Origin: Amycolatopsis pittospori
Lineage (GTDB): Bacteria; Actinomycetota; Actinomycetes; Mycobacteriales; Pseudonocardiaceae
Assembly: GCF_013870525.1 (NCBI RefSeq)
Contig: NZ_JACBXD010000021.1
Span: 1-64,000, forward strand
Direction of reading: 5' to 3'
DNA: 64,000 nucleotides
Shown: positions 7,251 through 15,517 of the stretch, in pieces
Numbering within the stretch: position 1 is the first letter of the stretch
How the letters are laid out: every line of letters begins with the position of its first letter
Notes under the pieces: model-generated
Told to the model about the DNA's origin: nothing
Databases searched by the model: none
What the model saw: the letters and a program-made list of their open reading frames with translations, nothing else
Translations under genes and position numbers: made by a program

Positions 7251-8462
7251 TCAGATGCTTTCGCGCCGGATCGGGCACGACATGCAGCGCGGCCCGCCGC
7301 GGCCGGAGCCCAGCTCGGAACCGGTGATGGCCAGCACCTCGATGCCCGCCTCCTCCAGTCGTGCGTTGGTTTCCACATTGCGTTCATAGCCGACGACGAC
7401 GCCCGGCGCCAAAGCGAGGGTGTTGTTCCCGTCGTCCCATTGCTCGCGTTCCGCGGTCACCGGGTCGAGTCCGGTGTCGATCACCCGGAGCCGGTCGATT
7501 CCCATTGCTTCGGCGGCCGCGGTGAGGAATGGCGCGGGGCCTTCCACCTTCATGGAACCGTCGTCGGTGGGACGCATGGTGAATGCGGTCAGCGAATCGC
7601 GGGAAAGCGGGTACATGACGACGGCGTCGGCCGCGACCATCGTGCAGACGGTGTCGAGATGCATGGTCGCGCGAGTCTGCTCGATCGGCACGGCGAGCAC
7701 GGTGTGCGCGATCCCGTCGGCGAACACCGACCGCGCCAGCGATTCGGCGCCCGCCGCGGTGGTCCGCTCGCCGACGCCGATGGCCAGGACCCCCGGCGAA
7801 AGCAGCATGACGTCGCCGCCCTCGATCGGCGCCGAATGCGCGCCGTACGCGCGCGCCGCGTGCCGGAACCACGGGTGGTAGGCGTAGATCAGGTCCAGTA
7901 CCGCGGTCTCGCGGACCCGCGCGGGCATGGTGAGCGAGGAGACCGCGACCCGGTTGCCGATCCACGCCGACGAATCGCGCGTGAACAGCAGGTTCGGCAG
8001 CGGGTCGACGGCGAAGTCGTTCGGGTGGTTCATCAGCCGGACCAGCGAGACGCCCTCGGCGGCGGGCAGTTCCTCGAAGGTCATCCCGGCCATCAGGGCC
8101 TCGGCCAGCACCTCGGGGGAGACGCTCGACAGATGGGAACGCAGCGAATCGGCCAGGTCGATCCCGAGCCGTCGCTCGTCCACCGCGGCGTGCACTCCGG
8201 CGGCGTGGGCGCGGGTGTCCGCGAGCGCCGTGCGCAGCGCGTCGGCCAGCAGCAGCACCTCGACGCCGCGGCCGCGCAGCACCTCGGCGAACGCGTCGTG
8301 CTCGTCCTGCGCGCGGTCCACCCAGGGGATGGAATCGAACAGGAGCTGGTCGTTGTTGCGAGGCGTGAGCCTTTTGAGCTCGTTGCCGGGCCTGTGCAGG
8401 AGCACCGCACGCAGGGGGCCGACTTCGCTGTCAACTCGGGGTGGAGTCGTCTCGTCAATCAC
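7251..8462 (-). CDS. arcA: Arginine deiminase
   Basis: A 403-residue enzyme hydrolysing L-arginine to L-citrulline and ammonia, first step of the ADI pathway. Guanidino-modifying-superfamily motifs are present: [26 protein letters not shown], the catalytic histidine in [19 protein letters not shown], and the nucleophile Cys393 in [10 protein letters not shown]. Length is normal. Start is GTG at 8460-8462. No ornithine carbamoyltransferase, carbamate kinase or antiporter lies beside it, so the pathway is not clustered here. Its end abuts the iron-box inverted repeat. Confidence 0.96.
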   Translation of the reverse strand: MIDETTPPRVDSEVGPLRAVLLHRPGNELKRLTPRNNDQLLFDSIPWVDRAQDEHDAFAEVLRGRGVEVLLLADALRTALADTRAHAAGVHAAVDERRLGIDLADSLRSHLSSVSPEVLAEALMAGMTFEELPAAEGVSLVRLMNHPNDFAVDPLPNLLFTRDSSAWIGNRVAVSSLTMPARVRETAVLDLIYAYHPWFRHAARAYGAHSAPIEGGDVMLLSPGVLAIGVGERTTAAGAESLARSVFADGIAHTVLAVPIEQTRATMHLDTVCTMVAADAVVMYPLSRDSLTAFTMRPTDDGSMKVEGPAPFLTAAAEAMGIDRLRVIDTGLDPVTAEREQWDDGNNTLALAPGVVVGYERNVETNARLEEAGIEVLAITGSELGSGRGGPRCMSCPIRRESI

Positions 8463-8475
8463 CAGTTCACCCTAG

Positions 8476-9273
8476 CTAGGGGAGCCAGGAAACTCGCCCC
8501 TTGAGCAGGGCGTATCCGACGAAAGACACGAAGTCCAACGCGGTGTGCGCGGCGATCAGCGGCCACAGCCGGTTCGTCTTCTGCCACAGCCTGCCGAACA
8601 CCAGGCCCATCACGACGTTGCCGACGAAACCGCCGAAACCCTGATAGAGGTGATACGAACCGCGCAACACCGACGAGGCGACGAGCGCCGTGTTCTCGCG
8701 CAGTCCGAGCTGCCGCAGCCGGGTCAGCAGGTAGGCGACGACGAGTACCTCTTCGGCGAACGCGTTGCCGAAGGCCGACAACGTCAGCGTGATCGGCCGC
8801 CACCAGGTTTCGCCCAAAGTGGACGGTTGCACCGACAGGCTGAAACCGAGGCTGTAGGAGAGGAAGTACAGCCCCAGCCCCGGAATCCCGATTACGGCGG
8901 CGAGCAGGACGCCGTGGCCGATATCGCGGCCCGGACGACTCCGATCCAGCCCGATCCGCGCGAGCTTCATGCCACCGCGCCACAGCAGATACAGCCCGAG
9001 CGCGCCCCAGCCGACCAGCTGGCCCGCGCTCAGGAGCTGCTTGAGCATGTCGACGAGGCTCAGCGTCGCCTGGGGAACGTTGAGCTGGGCCTGCTGCTGC
9101 GCCAGCGGGACCGGCTGCAGCAGCGAGTCCACAAGGGACAACAGGCTGCGCAGCCCGGACAGGCCGAGGGTGATCCCGAAGACGACGACCAGTTCGATGA
9201 CGATCGCGCGGCGGCGCGCCGGGTCTTCTACGAATTCCGGCAGCGCCGGGCGTTCGGGACGCAGCCAGCTCAT
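8476..9273 (-). CDS. CPBP family intramembrane protease-like protein
   Basis: A 265-residue multi-pass membrane protein with about eight hydrophobic segments. The CPBP (Rce1/ABI) region is at about 170-255: AEEVLVVAYLLTRL, then SSVLRGSYHLYQGFGG and AHTALDFVSFVG. In canonical members the first motif is EExxxR; here EE is followed by VLVVAY, while the later His and the HxxxD-like motif are kept. Proteolytic activity is therefore uncertain. ATG at 9271-9273 gives MSWLRPERP and lies only 24 bases from the divergent PPOX gene, so the two promoters overlap. It is 13 bases upstream of arcA and may be co-transcribed with it. Confidence 0.85.
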   Translation of the reverse strand: MSWLRPERPALPEFVEDPARRRAIVIELVVVFGITLGLSGLRSLLSLVDSLLQPVPLAQQQAQLNVPQATLSLVDMLKQLLSAGQLVGWGALGLYLLWRGGMKLARIGLDRSRPGRDIGHGVLLAAVIGIPGLGLYFLSYSLGFSLSVQPSTLGETWWRPITLTLSAFGNAFAEEVLVVAYLLTRLRQLGLRENTALVASSVLRGSYHLYQGFGGFVGNVVMGLVFGRLWQKTNRLWPLIAAHTALDFVSFVGYALLKGRVSWLP

Positions 9274-9297
9274 CGGCCGCACGCTACCGTCAAAGCC

Positions 9298-9759
9298 ATG
9301 CCAAGGAGCATCGCGACCAACGAAACCGTCGACCGTGCCGCGCTCGTCGAGTTCCTGTCCACCCGCCACCGCGCCATCCTGATGACCACGAAAGCCGACG
9401 GCGGCCCCCAGCTGTCCCCGGTGACCTGCGGGGTCGACGGCGAAGGCCGGCTGGTCATCTCCACGTACCCGAAGCGCGCGAAGGTCGTCAACGTGCGTCG
9501 CGAGCCGAAGGTGTCCGCCTGCGTCCTTTCCGACGAGTGGAACGACCAGTGGGTGCAGCTGAACGGCACCGCCGAGGTGCTCGACCTCCCCGACTCCGTC
9601 GAACCGCTGGTCGACTACTTCCGCGCGATCTCGGGCGAGCACCCCGACTGGGACGAGTACCGCGAAGCGATGGTGAAGCAGGGCAAGAGCATCATCCGCG
9701 TCACCATCGAATCCTGGGGCCCGATCGCCAAGGGCGGCTTCCCCGCCGAACTCGCTTAA
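9298..9759 (+). CDS. PPOX-class (F420/FMN-dependent) oxidoreductase
   Basis: A 153-residue split-barrel flavin/deazaflavin protein. LSTRHRAILMTTKADGGPQLSPV near residue 20, STYPKRAKVVNVRREPKVSACVL and GEHPDWDEYREAM near residue 120 are typical of TIGR03618-type F420-dependent enzymes of actinobacteria. The substrate is unknown. ATG at 9298 follows the divergent CPBP start by 24 bases. Its stop codon overlaps the end of the convergent DUF2470 gene by 4 bases, leaving no room for a terminator. Confidence 0.9.
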   Translation: MPRSIATNETVDRAALVEFLSTRHRAILMTTKADGGPQLSPVTCGVDGEGRLVISTYPKRAKVVNVRREPKVSACVLSDEWNDQWVQLNGTAEVLDLPDSVEPLVDYFRAISGEHPDWDEYREAMVKQGKSIIRVTIESWGPIAKGGFPAELA

Positions 9760-10547
9760 CCCTCCGAAAAGAACGGGCAGCCGATCAGCCTGCGGATCTC
9801 GCCCGCCAGCTGCTGTGGGCCTTCGACCGGACGTGAGAACGCGAGCCGGACGTCGTGGTCGCCGGAGTCGGCCTCGACCCGCAGCCGCAGGCCGTAGCGG
9901 TCCAGCCCCAGCGGCCGGATCCGCCCGCCGCGCAGTTCACCCGGCACATGCTTGGCGAGCTGCTGGACGACGTCCGCGTGGTCGGACTCCAGATGCCGCA
10001 GCCATTGGGCCTCGTAGTCGTGGAAGGGGTCCGGTGGTGCGGCGCTGAACATATGCGGCCGGAGCGAATGCGTGCCCTCGGCGTCCGCGAGCACCAGCGA
10101 CGCCGGCGTCAGCCGCAGCAGGGTCAGGCCGTGCCCGACGTCGAGCAGCCGCTCGTCCGGCCGGGTCTCGGCGATGGAAACCGCGCGGGCGCGGGCGGAG
10201 ACGTCGGAGAGCGGGCGGAGCCAGCCGGTGATCCACAGCAGCCCGCGGATGGGCTCGCGCAGGGCGACCGGCGCCTGGTCGGTCAGCTCGACCATCACCG
10301 CGAGCTCGCCGCGCTGGGCCTCGTGCGAGCGTTCGACCAGGTGGTGCTCGTCCGGCAGCAGGATGCTGACGCTGCCGCTCGTGTGCACGTGGTGCAGCAC
10401 GGGGACGACGCGGCCGTACTGCCCTGGCTGTTCACGCTGCTCCGCTGTCGGCATCAGCGTCGCCGGCCCGTTGCGGGTGGCGATCGTCTTCGCGCGTTCC
10501 GCGGGGTTCGGCGCCGGCGGGCGGCGAAGGGACGTCGGTGTGGTCAC
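9756..10547 (-). CDS. DUF2470 domain protein, probably iron-regulated
   Basis: A 263-residue protein. Residues about 40-175 look like a degenerate FMN-binding split barrel; the C-terminal part (about 180-258, from EAQWLRHLESDHADVVQQLA) is DUF2470, the domain found at the end of HugZ-type heme-degrading enzymes. A link to heme or iron use is therefore plausible but not shown. Start is GTG at 10545-10547 behind a strong GGAGGTGA. A near-consensus iron box lies just upstream, predicting repression under iron-replete conditions. A Pro/Ala-rich N-terminus precedes the first domain. Confidence 0.82.
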   Translation of the reverse strand: MTTPTSLRRPPAPNPAERAKTIATRNGPATLMPTAEQREQPGQYGRVVPVLHHVHTSGSVSILLPDEHHLVERSHEAQRGELAVMVELTDQAPVALREPIRGLLWITGWLRPLSDVSARARAVSIAETRPDERLLDVGHGLTLLRLTPASLVLADAEGTHSLRPHMFSAAPPDPFHDYEAQWLRHLESDHADVVQQLAKHVPGELRGGRIRPLGLDRYGLRLRVEADSGDHDVRLAFSRPVEGPQQLAGEIRRLIGCPFFSEG

Positions 10548-10562
10548 GGCTCACCTCCTAAG

Positions 10563-10581
10563 TTAGGTGAGCCTAACCTGA
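10563..10581. promoter_or_regulatory. Iron box (IdeR/DmdR-type) before DUF2470 gene
   Basis: TTAGGTGAGCCTAACCTGA matches the 19-base consensus TTAGGTTAGSCTAACCTAA at about 17 positions with strong dyad symmetry. It begins 15 bases upstream of the GTG of the DUF2470 gene and ends 61 bases before the divergent membrane protein gene, so it could affect both. Confidence 0.8.
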
Positions 10582-10642
10582 TTTAGGCGTCCGGCGGAAG
10601 TATCCTGGCTCACGTCTCACCTGACGGCTATAGGTTGACCAG

Positions 10643-11650
10643 GTGGAAGACCACAGAATCCGGGGGCTCGAACCACCCGAAGGGATTCCGGCGAAGAACA
10701 TGCCGGGTCTGGTTCCGCTGCTCGACCGTTCGGCCACGACCGCGGGCACGGTGGCCTTCGCCGCCGGACTGCTCGTCGTGCTGGGGGTGGTCCTGCTGGT
10801 CAACGGGCGGTACGGGATCGCGGTCCCGCTCTTCCTCCTCGTCTTCATGACACCGGTTTCGGGCTTCTACGGCCACCTCACGATTGCCGGATCCCTGGCG
10901 CTGCGAAAGCTCGTCGACAACCCGTTTCGCCTGGTGAGCGGGCTTGACGGCGCTGTCGTCGCCGGTTCGCGGGTAAGCGTTCCGCTGGACGGGCGGTGGC
11001 TGGTCGTCCGGTTGCCCGCCCCGGTGCGCGCGCAACTCGCGGCGCAGCGACGGCTGTGGGTGCTGGGGCCGTCCGTCCTGCTGCCGGGAGTCCTCGTGCC
11101 GAGACGCGGCGCGTTCCGGAAGGCGCCGGTGAAGGGATCGAAACCGTTCGCGGTCGAGCCGGTGTCGCCCGGACGGCTCCTTTCCCTGCAGCGACGGCTG
11201 ATGGCGTCGTACTACCTGCTGAGCGCCGGCCTCGCACTGGTCGTGGCCGCCTTCTCGATCTGGGTCGCGATCGACCTCCCGGAGCGTGACGGCCTCCTCG
11301 CGGTGAACGCGCAGGTCTTGGCGGTCCTTTGCGTACTGGCGACGATCGGGCTCGCCGTCACCGCGCTCGTGATGACCCGGCCGTCGCCCGAGCCACAGTG
11401 GACCGAACTGGCCGTCGTATCCGGGCCGGCGTCGGTCAACTTCATCGGCATGGTCACCGTGAAGGGCCGGACGGTCCTGCCCGACGGCCGTCAGGTCACC
11501 GTGACCGCCGGCGGCTCGGACCCGTCGCTGGCCGCGAACATCGCCGCGACCGGACGGCTGTGGGTGCTCGGTGTGCCGGTGGCCGGGAAGGCCGCGAAGG
11601 CCGGAGTGCCTGGTCATGCGGTTTTCGGGCCGGTCAGGTTCGGTCGGTAA
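10643..11650 (+). CDS. Membrane protein of unknown family, paralog 1 of tandem pair
   Basis: A 335-residue protein with two pairs of transmembrane segments (about 32-52 and 57-80; 188-208 and 218-240), each followed by a soluble region. The first soluble part has LAAQRRLWVLGPSVLLPGVLVP, the second DPSLAANIAATGRLWVLG and AGVPGHAVFG. The same motifs in the same order occur in the next gene, so the two are tandem duplicates. No known domain is recognised; a PH-like or beta-rich soluble domain is a guess. GTG at 10643 has a weak ribosome binding site. The iron box at 10563 lies 61 bases upstream. Confidence 0.8.
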   Translation: MEDHRIRGLEPPEGIPAKNMPGLVPLLDRSATTAGTVAFAAGLLVVLGVVLLVNGRYGIAVPLFLLVFMTPVSGFYGHLTIAGSLALRKLVDNPFRLVSGLDGAVVAGSRVSVPLDGRWLVVRLPAPVRAQLAAQRRLWVLGPSVLLPGVLVPRRGAFRKAPVKGSKPFAVEPVSPGRLLSLQRRLMASYYLLSAGLALVVAAFSIWVAIDLPERDGLLAVNAQVLAVLCVLATIGLAVTALVMTRPSPEPQWTELAVVSGPASVNFIGMVTVKGRTVLPDGRQVTVTAGGSDPSLAANIAATGRLWVLGVPVAGKAAKAGVPGHAVFGPVRFGR

Positions 11651-11700
11651 CGAATCCACGAGGCCGGTCGATCTACGGGCAACCGGGGCTTGGGGGAGTC

Positions 11701-12756
11701 ATGCACGATTCGGGAATTTCGCCTGTCCGCGTTCTGGAGCCGCTTCGGGACCAGCCCGCGGTCGCGATGCCTGTTTTCGGTTCGGTACTGGGGGCGATGC
11801 GCGGGGCTCGCGCGTTCTGGATTCTCGCGCCACTGGCCGCGCCGGGGGTTCCCGCGGCCTATTTGAGCGGGGGGCTCGGTGTCGTCCCCGCGGCGCTGTT
11901 CCTGCTTCTCGGGACCTCCGCGGCGGCCTGGGGATTCAGCCGGTCCACCCCGTGGAAGGCGCTGACCGAACTGGCACGAAACGCGTCTTTCGCCGAAGTG
12001 TCCTTGCCCCCGGAAGGCCTGTTCTTCCTCCACGCGAAGGCGTACTTCAAGCTGCCCGATTCCACGTGGGCCGCGGTAAGACTGCCGAAGGCCGCCCGGC
12101 TTCAGCTCAGGGCACAGCGGCGGGTCTGGCTTCTGGGACCCGACGAAAAGGGGCGCCGGTTCCTGCAACTGCCCGGGGTGCTCTGGCCGCATCGGGTGAA
12201 GGTGGTACCGGATCTGCCCGCGGACGCGGTGCGGCAGGACGTGATCGAGCAGCGGCTCGCTCCTCCCGAGGAGGACGTCGTGCTGATCGCGCACCGGCAG
12301 CGGATCGTCCGGGGGATGTTGTCCCTCTTCGCGATCGCGATGGTCGTCCTCGCCTCGCTCGCGGTGGGCCAGGTCCTCGTGATGATCGAAGACGTGTCCA
12401 AGGGCGGCACGGGGATCCTCGTTTGGTTCACCTACGCGGTCGTCGTCTCGGTGCTGGGAATCGAAGCGGCCAAGGGGATGCTGAAGCCGTTGCCGCGCGG
12501 GAAATGGACCGAGATGGTGGCCGTTCCCCACGCGCCGCCCCTCCTGGGTGTCTCGGGCCTGGCGACCCTCGCGTGCCGGGTTCACTGGCCGAACGGCTGG
12601 TGGAGCGACGTCGTTCTGTCCAGAGTGGACCCCGCGCTCGCCGCGAACATCTGGGCCACGCAAAGCCTTTGGGTGATCGGCGAACCTGTCCGCGGCGCGA
12701 CCACGTTCGCCGGTATCCCAGGCCACGCCGTCCTGGGCCGCGTCAAGTTCAGGTGA
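11701..12756 (+). CDS. Membrane protein of unknown family, paralog 2 of tandem pair
   Basis: A 351-residue paralog of the preceding protein: LRAQRRVWLLGPDEKG, LQLPGVLWPH, DPALAANIWATQSLWVIG and AGIPGHAVLG match its landmarks. It has the same four membrane segments (about 38-60, 62-80, 203-225, 235-258). It starts at ATG 11701 behind a GGGGGAG site, 50 bases after the first paralog, so the two probably form one transcript. It converges on the next gene with an 8-base overlap. Function unknown. Confidence 0.82.
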   Translation: MHDSGISPVRVLEPLRDQPAVAMPVFGSVLGAMRGARAFWILAPLAAPGVPAAYLSGGLGVVPAALFLLLGTSAAAWGFSRSTPWKALTELARNASFAEVSLPPEGLFFLHAKAYFKLPDSTWAAVRLPKAARLQLRAQRRVWLLGPDEKGRRFLQLPGVLWPHRVKVVPDLPADAVRQDVIEQRLAPPEEDVVLIAHRQRIVRGMLSLFAIAMVVLASLAVGQVLVMIEDVSKGGTGILVWFTYAVVVSVLGIEAAKGMLKPLPRGKWTEMVAVPHAPPLLGVSGLATLACRVHWPNGWWSDVVLSRVDPALAANIWATQSLWVIGEPVRGATTFAGIPGHAVLGRVKFR

Positions 12757-13489
12757 GGGAGCGCCGCGTCGCCTCTTCGGTCTCGACGACGCCCCGCCGG
12801 ATCCCTTCGAGTTGTTCGCTCAGCTCGCCGATCGTGCGGGTGTCGATCAGCGAATCGCCGGTGGCGGCCGACAATTCGGCCGCCCTGGCGACCAGACCGT
12901 CGAGGCCGAGCGCGCCGGATCGTAGCTGTGCCAAGAGTTTCCGCTGCGCGCTCGAAAGCCGGGTGTGCACGTCTTCCTGCGCCTGAACGGACTCCAGGGA
13001 CTGCAGGAGATCCCCGCGGATGTCGTCGTCCGCGGTCTTGAGTTCCTTTCGCAGCCGGGCCTTCTCCGCCGCCACCGCGCCCGCGTCCACGCGCGCCAGA
13101 GCCTTTCCGGTGGCCGAGGTGCGGCCGGCCAGCCGCCGGAGGGTGTCGACGGTTTCCCGCACGATCGGTTCCATGTCGGCCACCCGGTCAGCGAGGGGGC
13201 CGGCGGCGAGCGAATCGGAGATCGACTGGAAACCGCCGGCCGCGGCCTCCGCCCGACGCAACCAGTCCGCCTCGGGTGAGCCCGGTTCGACGTCCGGTGG
13301 CGGTTTCTCCTCCGGTTCGGCCTCCGGTTTCGGCCTGGACACGGCGGCGATCCCGGCGCGTGCGGCGAGCACGGTCACGCCGACGCCCAGCGCGGCGACC
13401 GTCGGCAGTTGCACGGCCCAGGCCGCACCCGCCGACGTCGCCGCGAGGAGCAGTCCCCACGGTTCGGCTAGCTCACGGACGAAGCGCAT
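12749..13489 (-). CDS. Hypothetical membrane-anchored coiled-coil protein
   Basis: A 246-residue protein with two hydrophobic segments near the N-terminus (about 10-28 and 30-50), an acidic Pro/Glu linker (about 53-72) and a long helical domain rich in Ala, Leu, Glu and Arg (about 75-246) likely to form coiled coil. It follows the VWA/solute-binding gene by 11 bases on the same strand, so they are probably an operon and may work together at the membrane; the long helices suggest a scaffold, an inference. No database family recognised. Confidence 0.8.
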   Translation of the reverse strand: MRFVRELAEPWGLLLAATSAGAAWAVQLPTVAALGVGVTVLAARAGIAAVSRPKPEAEPEEKPPPDVEPGSPEADWLRRAEAAAGGFQSISDSLAAGPLADRVADMEPIVRETVDTLRRLAGRTSATGKALARVDAGAVAAEKARLRKELKTADDDIRGDLLQSLESVQAQEDVHTRLSSAQRKLLAQLRSGALGLDGLVARAAELSAATGDSLIDTRTIGELSEQLEGIRRGVVETEEATRRSLT

Positions 13490-13500
13490 GGTCGAGGATC

Positions 13501-15318
13501 TCAGAAATTCGAGATCACGGCGGTGAAGACCTGGTCGATCGAGTCCGGTTTGGACGAGTCGTACCCGACGCCCTGCGTGGTCTCGGCGATCTCCTTGAGA
13601 ATGTCCAGGTCGGCGTCGGAGCCGTAGGCGATGGTGAACATCCGCACCGCCTCACCGCCGCCCTCGGTCCGCAACTGCCCGACGAGGTTGGTCAGATCGA
13701 TGCCGCCGGGATCCTCGTTCCGGCCGTCCGTGAGCACGACGACGGCGTTGATCGCGTTCGGATCCAGCCGCTGCTTCATGAATTCGTAGGCCGCGAGCGA
13801 GGAGTCGTAGAGCCCGGTCCCGTTCTGCGGGGTCAGCCCGTTCAGCCGCGACGCCAGCTCCTGCCTTCCCGGCTCACCGCCGATCGGCGTCACCGGCCGT
13901 AGTTCGACGAAGTCCTTCTCGCCGTCGAGTTTCGTCGAGAACATCCACAGCCCGACCTTGTCCGCGTCGCTGAACTGCGGCAACGACGCCACGGCGGCCT
14001 GTTTCGCGAGGTCCATCTTGTTCTTGCCGGTCCCGCTGACGCCGTCGCCCATCGAGCCGGAGACGTCGACGACCAGCAGCACGTTCGCCTTCTTCCGCAG
14101 GTCCTTCCACGACTTCAGCACCTCGGTCAGCACCGGAGGGCTCGGCGGGCGAATGAGGTTGAGCTTCACGTCGGGCTGGGCACCGTTCTCCGAAATGGTC
14201 TGTGAACCGGGTTTCCCGTCGAACGTGCGGAAACCGATGTCGGAGAACTTCTGTTGCGCTTCGGCGCCGCGAAGGTGCGCGAGGAAGTCCGCCGCGACCT
14301 GCTTGTGGACGTCGTCCGCCCAGTTCAGCACGGTGAACGGGTGATCGGAGTTGAGCGTGCCGTCGCTGGGATAGATGCCGACGAGCGGCACCTTCGGCGG
14401 CGCGTGCTGCCCGCGCTTCTCCGGATCGTTCGTGGGATTGCCCTGGTTGTAGCCGACGAGGGAGTTCTCCTCGACCGTCACCGCGGAGATGTACGACAGC
14501 GCCGCGCCGCGATCGTCGGCCTTCTGCAGGTTCGTCAGGAACGTCAGGGTGTTGTCGCCGTAGTGGACGATGGCCTGCTCGACGTTCTGCACGAACGTCC
14601 GGGCCTCCGGCTTCGCGAGTGCGGCCGCGGTGAGGTCCGAAGACGTCCCTGTCGCCGCGTAGTAGGCGCCGATCGTCGCGTTCAGGCCGGACGTCGAGAT
14701 GTTGGGATTCGTCTTGCCCAGCCGGAACTTGCCCCACTCCGGATGGCCGTACTTCGCCCAGCCCTGCGGATCCGTGGCGAGCGCGGCGAGATCCTTCCAG
14801 CCGATGCCCTTACCCGGCCAGCCGAGTGCCTCGGCCATCGGTTTCGGCATCGCGACGACCAAGGGAGCGTTCGCGACCGATTCCGCGTCGCCCTCGGGCA
14901 CCAGCGCGGGATGGTCGGTGCCGGTGAGGTTCTGGCGCAACAGGTTCACCCAGCCGGACGCGGCGGGCGTCCAGACGTCCGGCCGTGGCCCGTCCACCGC
15001 CTCGTTCCAGCCGCGCGACAGCGCCTGCATCGCGGTCCCGGAGGACTTCGACTGCACCATGACGTCGACGCAGCGTCCGGCCACCGTGCGGCCGCTGTAG
15101 CCCTTCGCGATCTCCGTGACCACGCCGGCCTTCTCCGGAGACGACGAGACCTGCAGCTTGACGGCGTCGCCGGTGGTGCATTTCGCTTCCGCGGCCTCTT
15201 CGCCGGAGTCGCTGGTGATCGCGCGCAACCCGATGATCAACCCGACGGCGACCACCGCCGCCGCCACGAACGCCAGGACCTTGCGGCCCCCGCGGGACTG
15301 ACCGGGATTCACGACCAT
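13501..15318 (-). CDS. Solute-binding and VWA domain fusion protein (membrane-anchored, extracellular)
   Basis: A 605-residue exported protein. An N-terminal hydrophobic anchor (about 13-33) is followed by a type 2 periplasmic-binding-like domain (about 45-385; LQVSSSPEKAGVV, ISTSGLNATIGAYYAATG, YPSDGTLNSDHPF) and a C-terminal von Willebrand A domain (about 405-600) with the MIDAS motif DVSGSMG and VVVLTDGRNED. Such fusions occur in actinobacteria; ligand and role are unknown. No ABC permease is adjacent, so transport is unlikely. ATG 15318 has a GGAGG site. It is first in an operon with the coiled-coil protein. Confidence 0.88.
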   Translation of the reverse strand: MVVNPGQSRGGRKVLAFVAAAVVAVGLIIGLRAITSDSGEEAAEAKCTTGDAVKLQVSSSPEKAGVVTEIAKGYSGRTVAGRCVDVMVQSKSSGTAMQALSRGWNEAVDGPRPDVWTPAASGWVNLLRQNLTGTDHPALVPEGDAESVANAPLVVAMPKPMAEALGWPGKGIGWKDLAALATDPQGWAKYGHPEWGKFRLGKTNPNISTSGLNATIGAYYAATGTSSDLTAAALAKPEARTFVQNVEQAIVHYGDNTLTFLTNLQKADDRGAALSYISAVTVEENSLVGYNQGNPTNDPEKRGQHAPPKVPLVGIYPSDGTLNSDHPFTVLNWADDVHKQVAADFLAHLRGAEAQQKFSDIGFRTFDGKPGSQTISENGAQPDVKLNLIRPPSPPVLTEVLKSWKDLRKKANVLLVVDVSGSMGDGVSGTGKNKMDLAKQAAVASLPQFSDADKVGLWMFSTKLDGEKDFVELRPVTPIGGEPGRQELASRLNGLTPQNGTGLYDSSLAAYEFMKQRLDPNAINAVVVLTDGRNEDPGGIDLTNLVGQLRTEGGGEAVRMFTIAYGSDADLDILKEIAETTQGVGYDSSKPDSIDQVFTAVISNF

Positions 15319-15436
15319 GGAGAACCTCCAGCGGTGGGAACACCGATTATCCGGAGGTTCGACCTCGCCCGGGGCCGCTTCGGTGCCGCGTTGCCGAACC
15401 GTTGCGGGGGTGGCGGTACTTCTCCCGCCAACCTGC

Positions 15437-15511
15437 CGCATTCAGTCCTCTGAATGCGTGGGCGCCTGTTCGCGCCTGCCGTTGAACAGCACATCCAGAG
15501 GACTGAATGCG
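15437..15511. repeat. Palindromic repeat, GTCCTCTGAATGCG type
   Basis: The left unit CGCATTCAGTCCTCTGAATGCG fragment at 15437-15458 is itself palindromic (9-bp arms), and its first 16 bases recur inverted at 15496-15511. The core is shared with the element at 4477-4538. It lies between the homogentisate dioxygenase stop and the start of the solute-binding/VWA gene, in that gene's upstream region. Confidence 0.8.
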
Positions 15512-15517
15512 CTGTCG

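Noticed and set aside
8545..9297. Upstream extension of the PPOX gene
   Set aside because: The extension is antisense to the CPBP gene; ATG 9298 begins a normal PPOX N-terminus.
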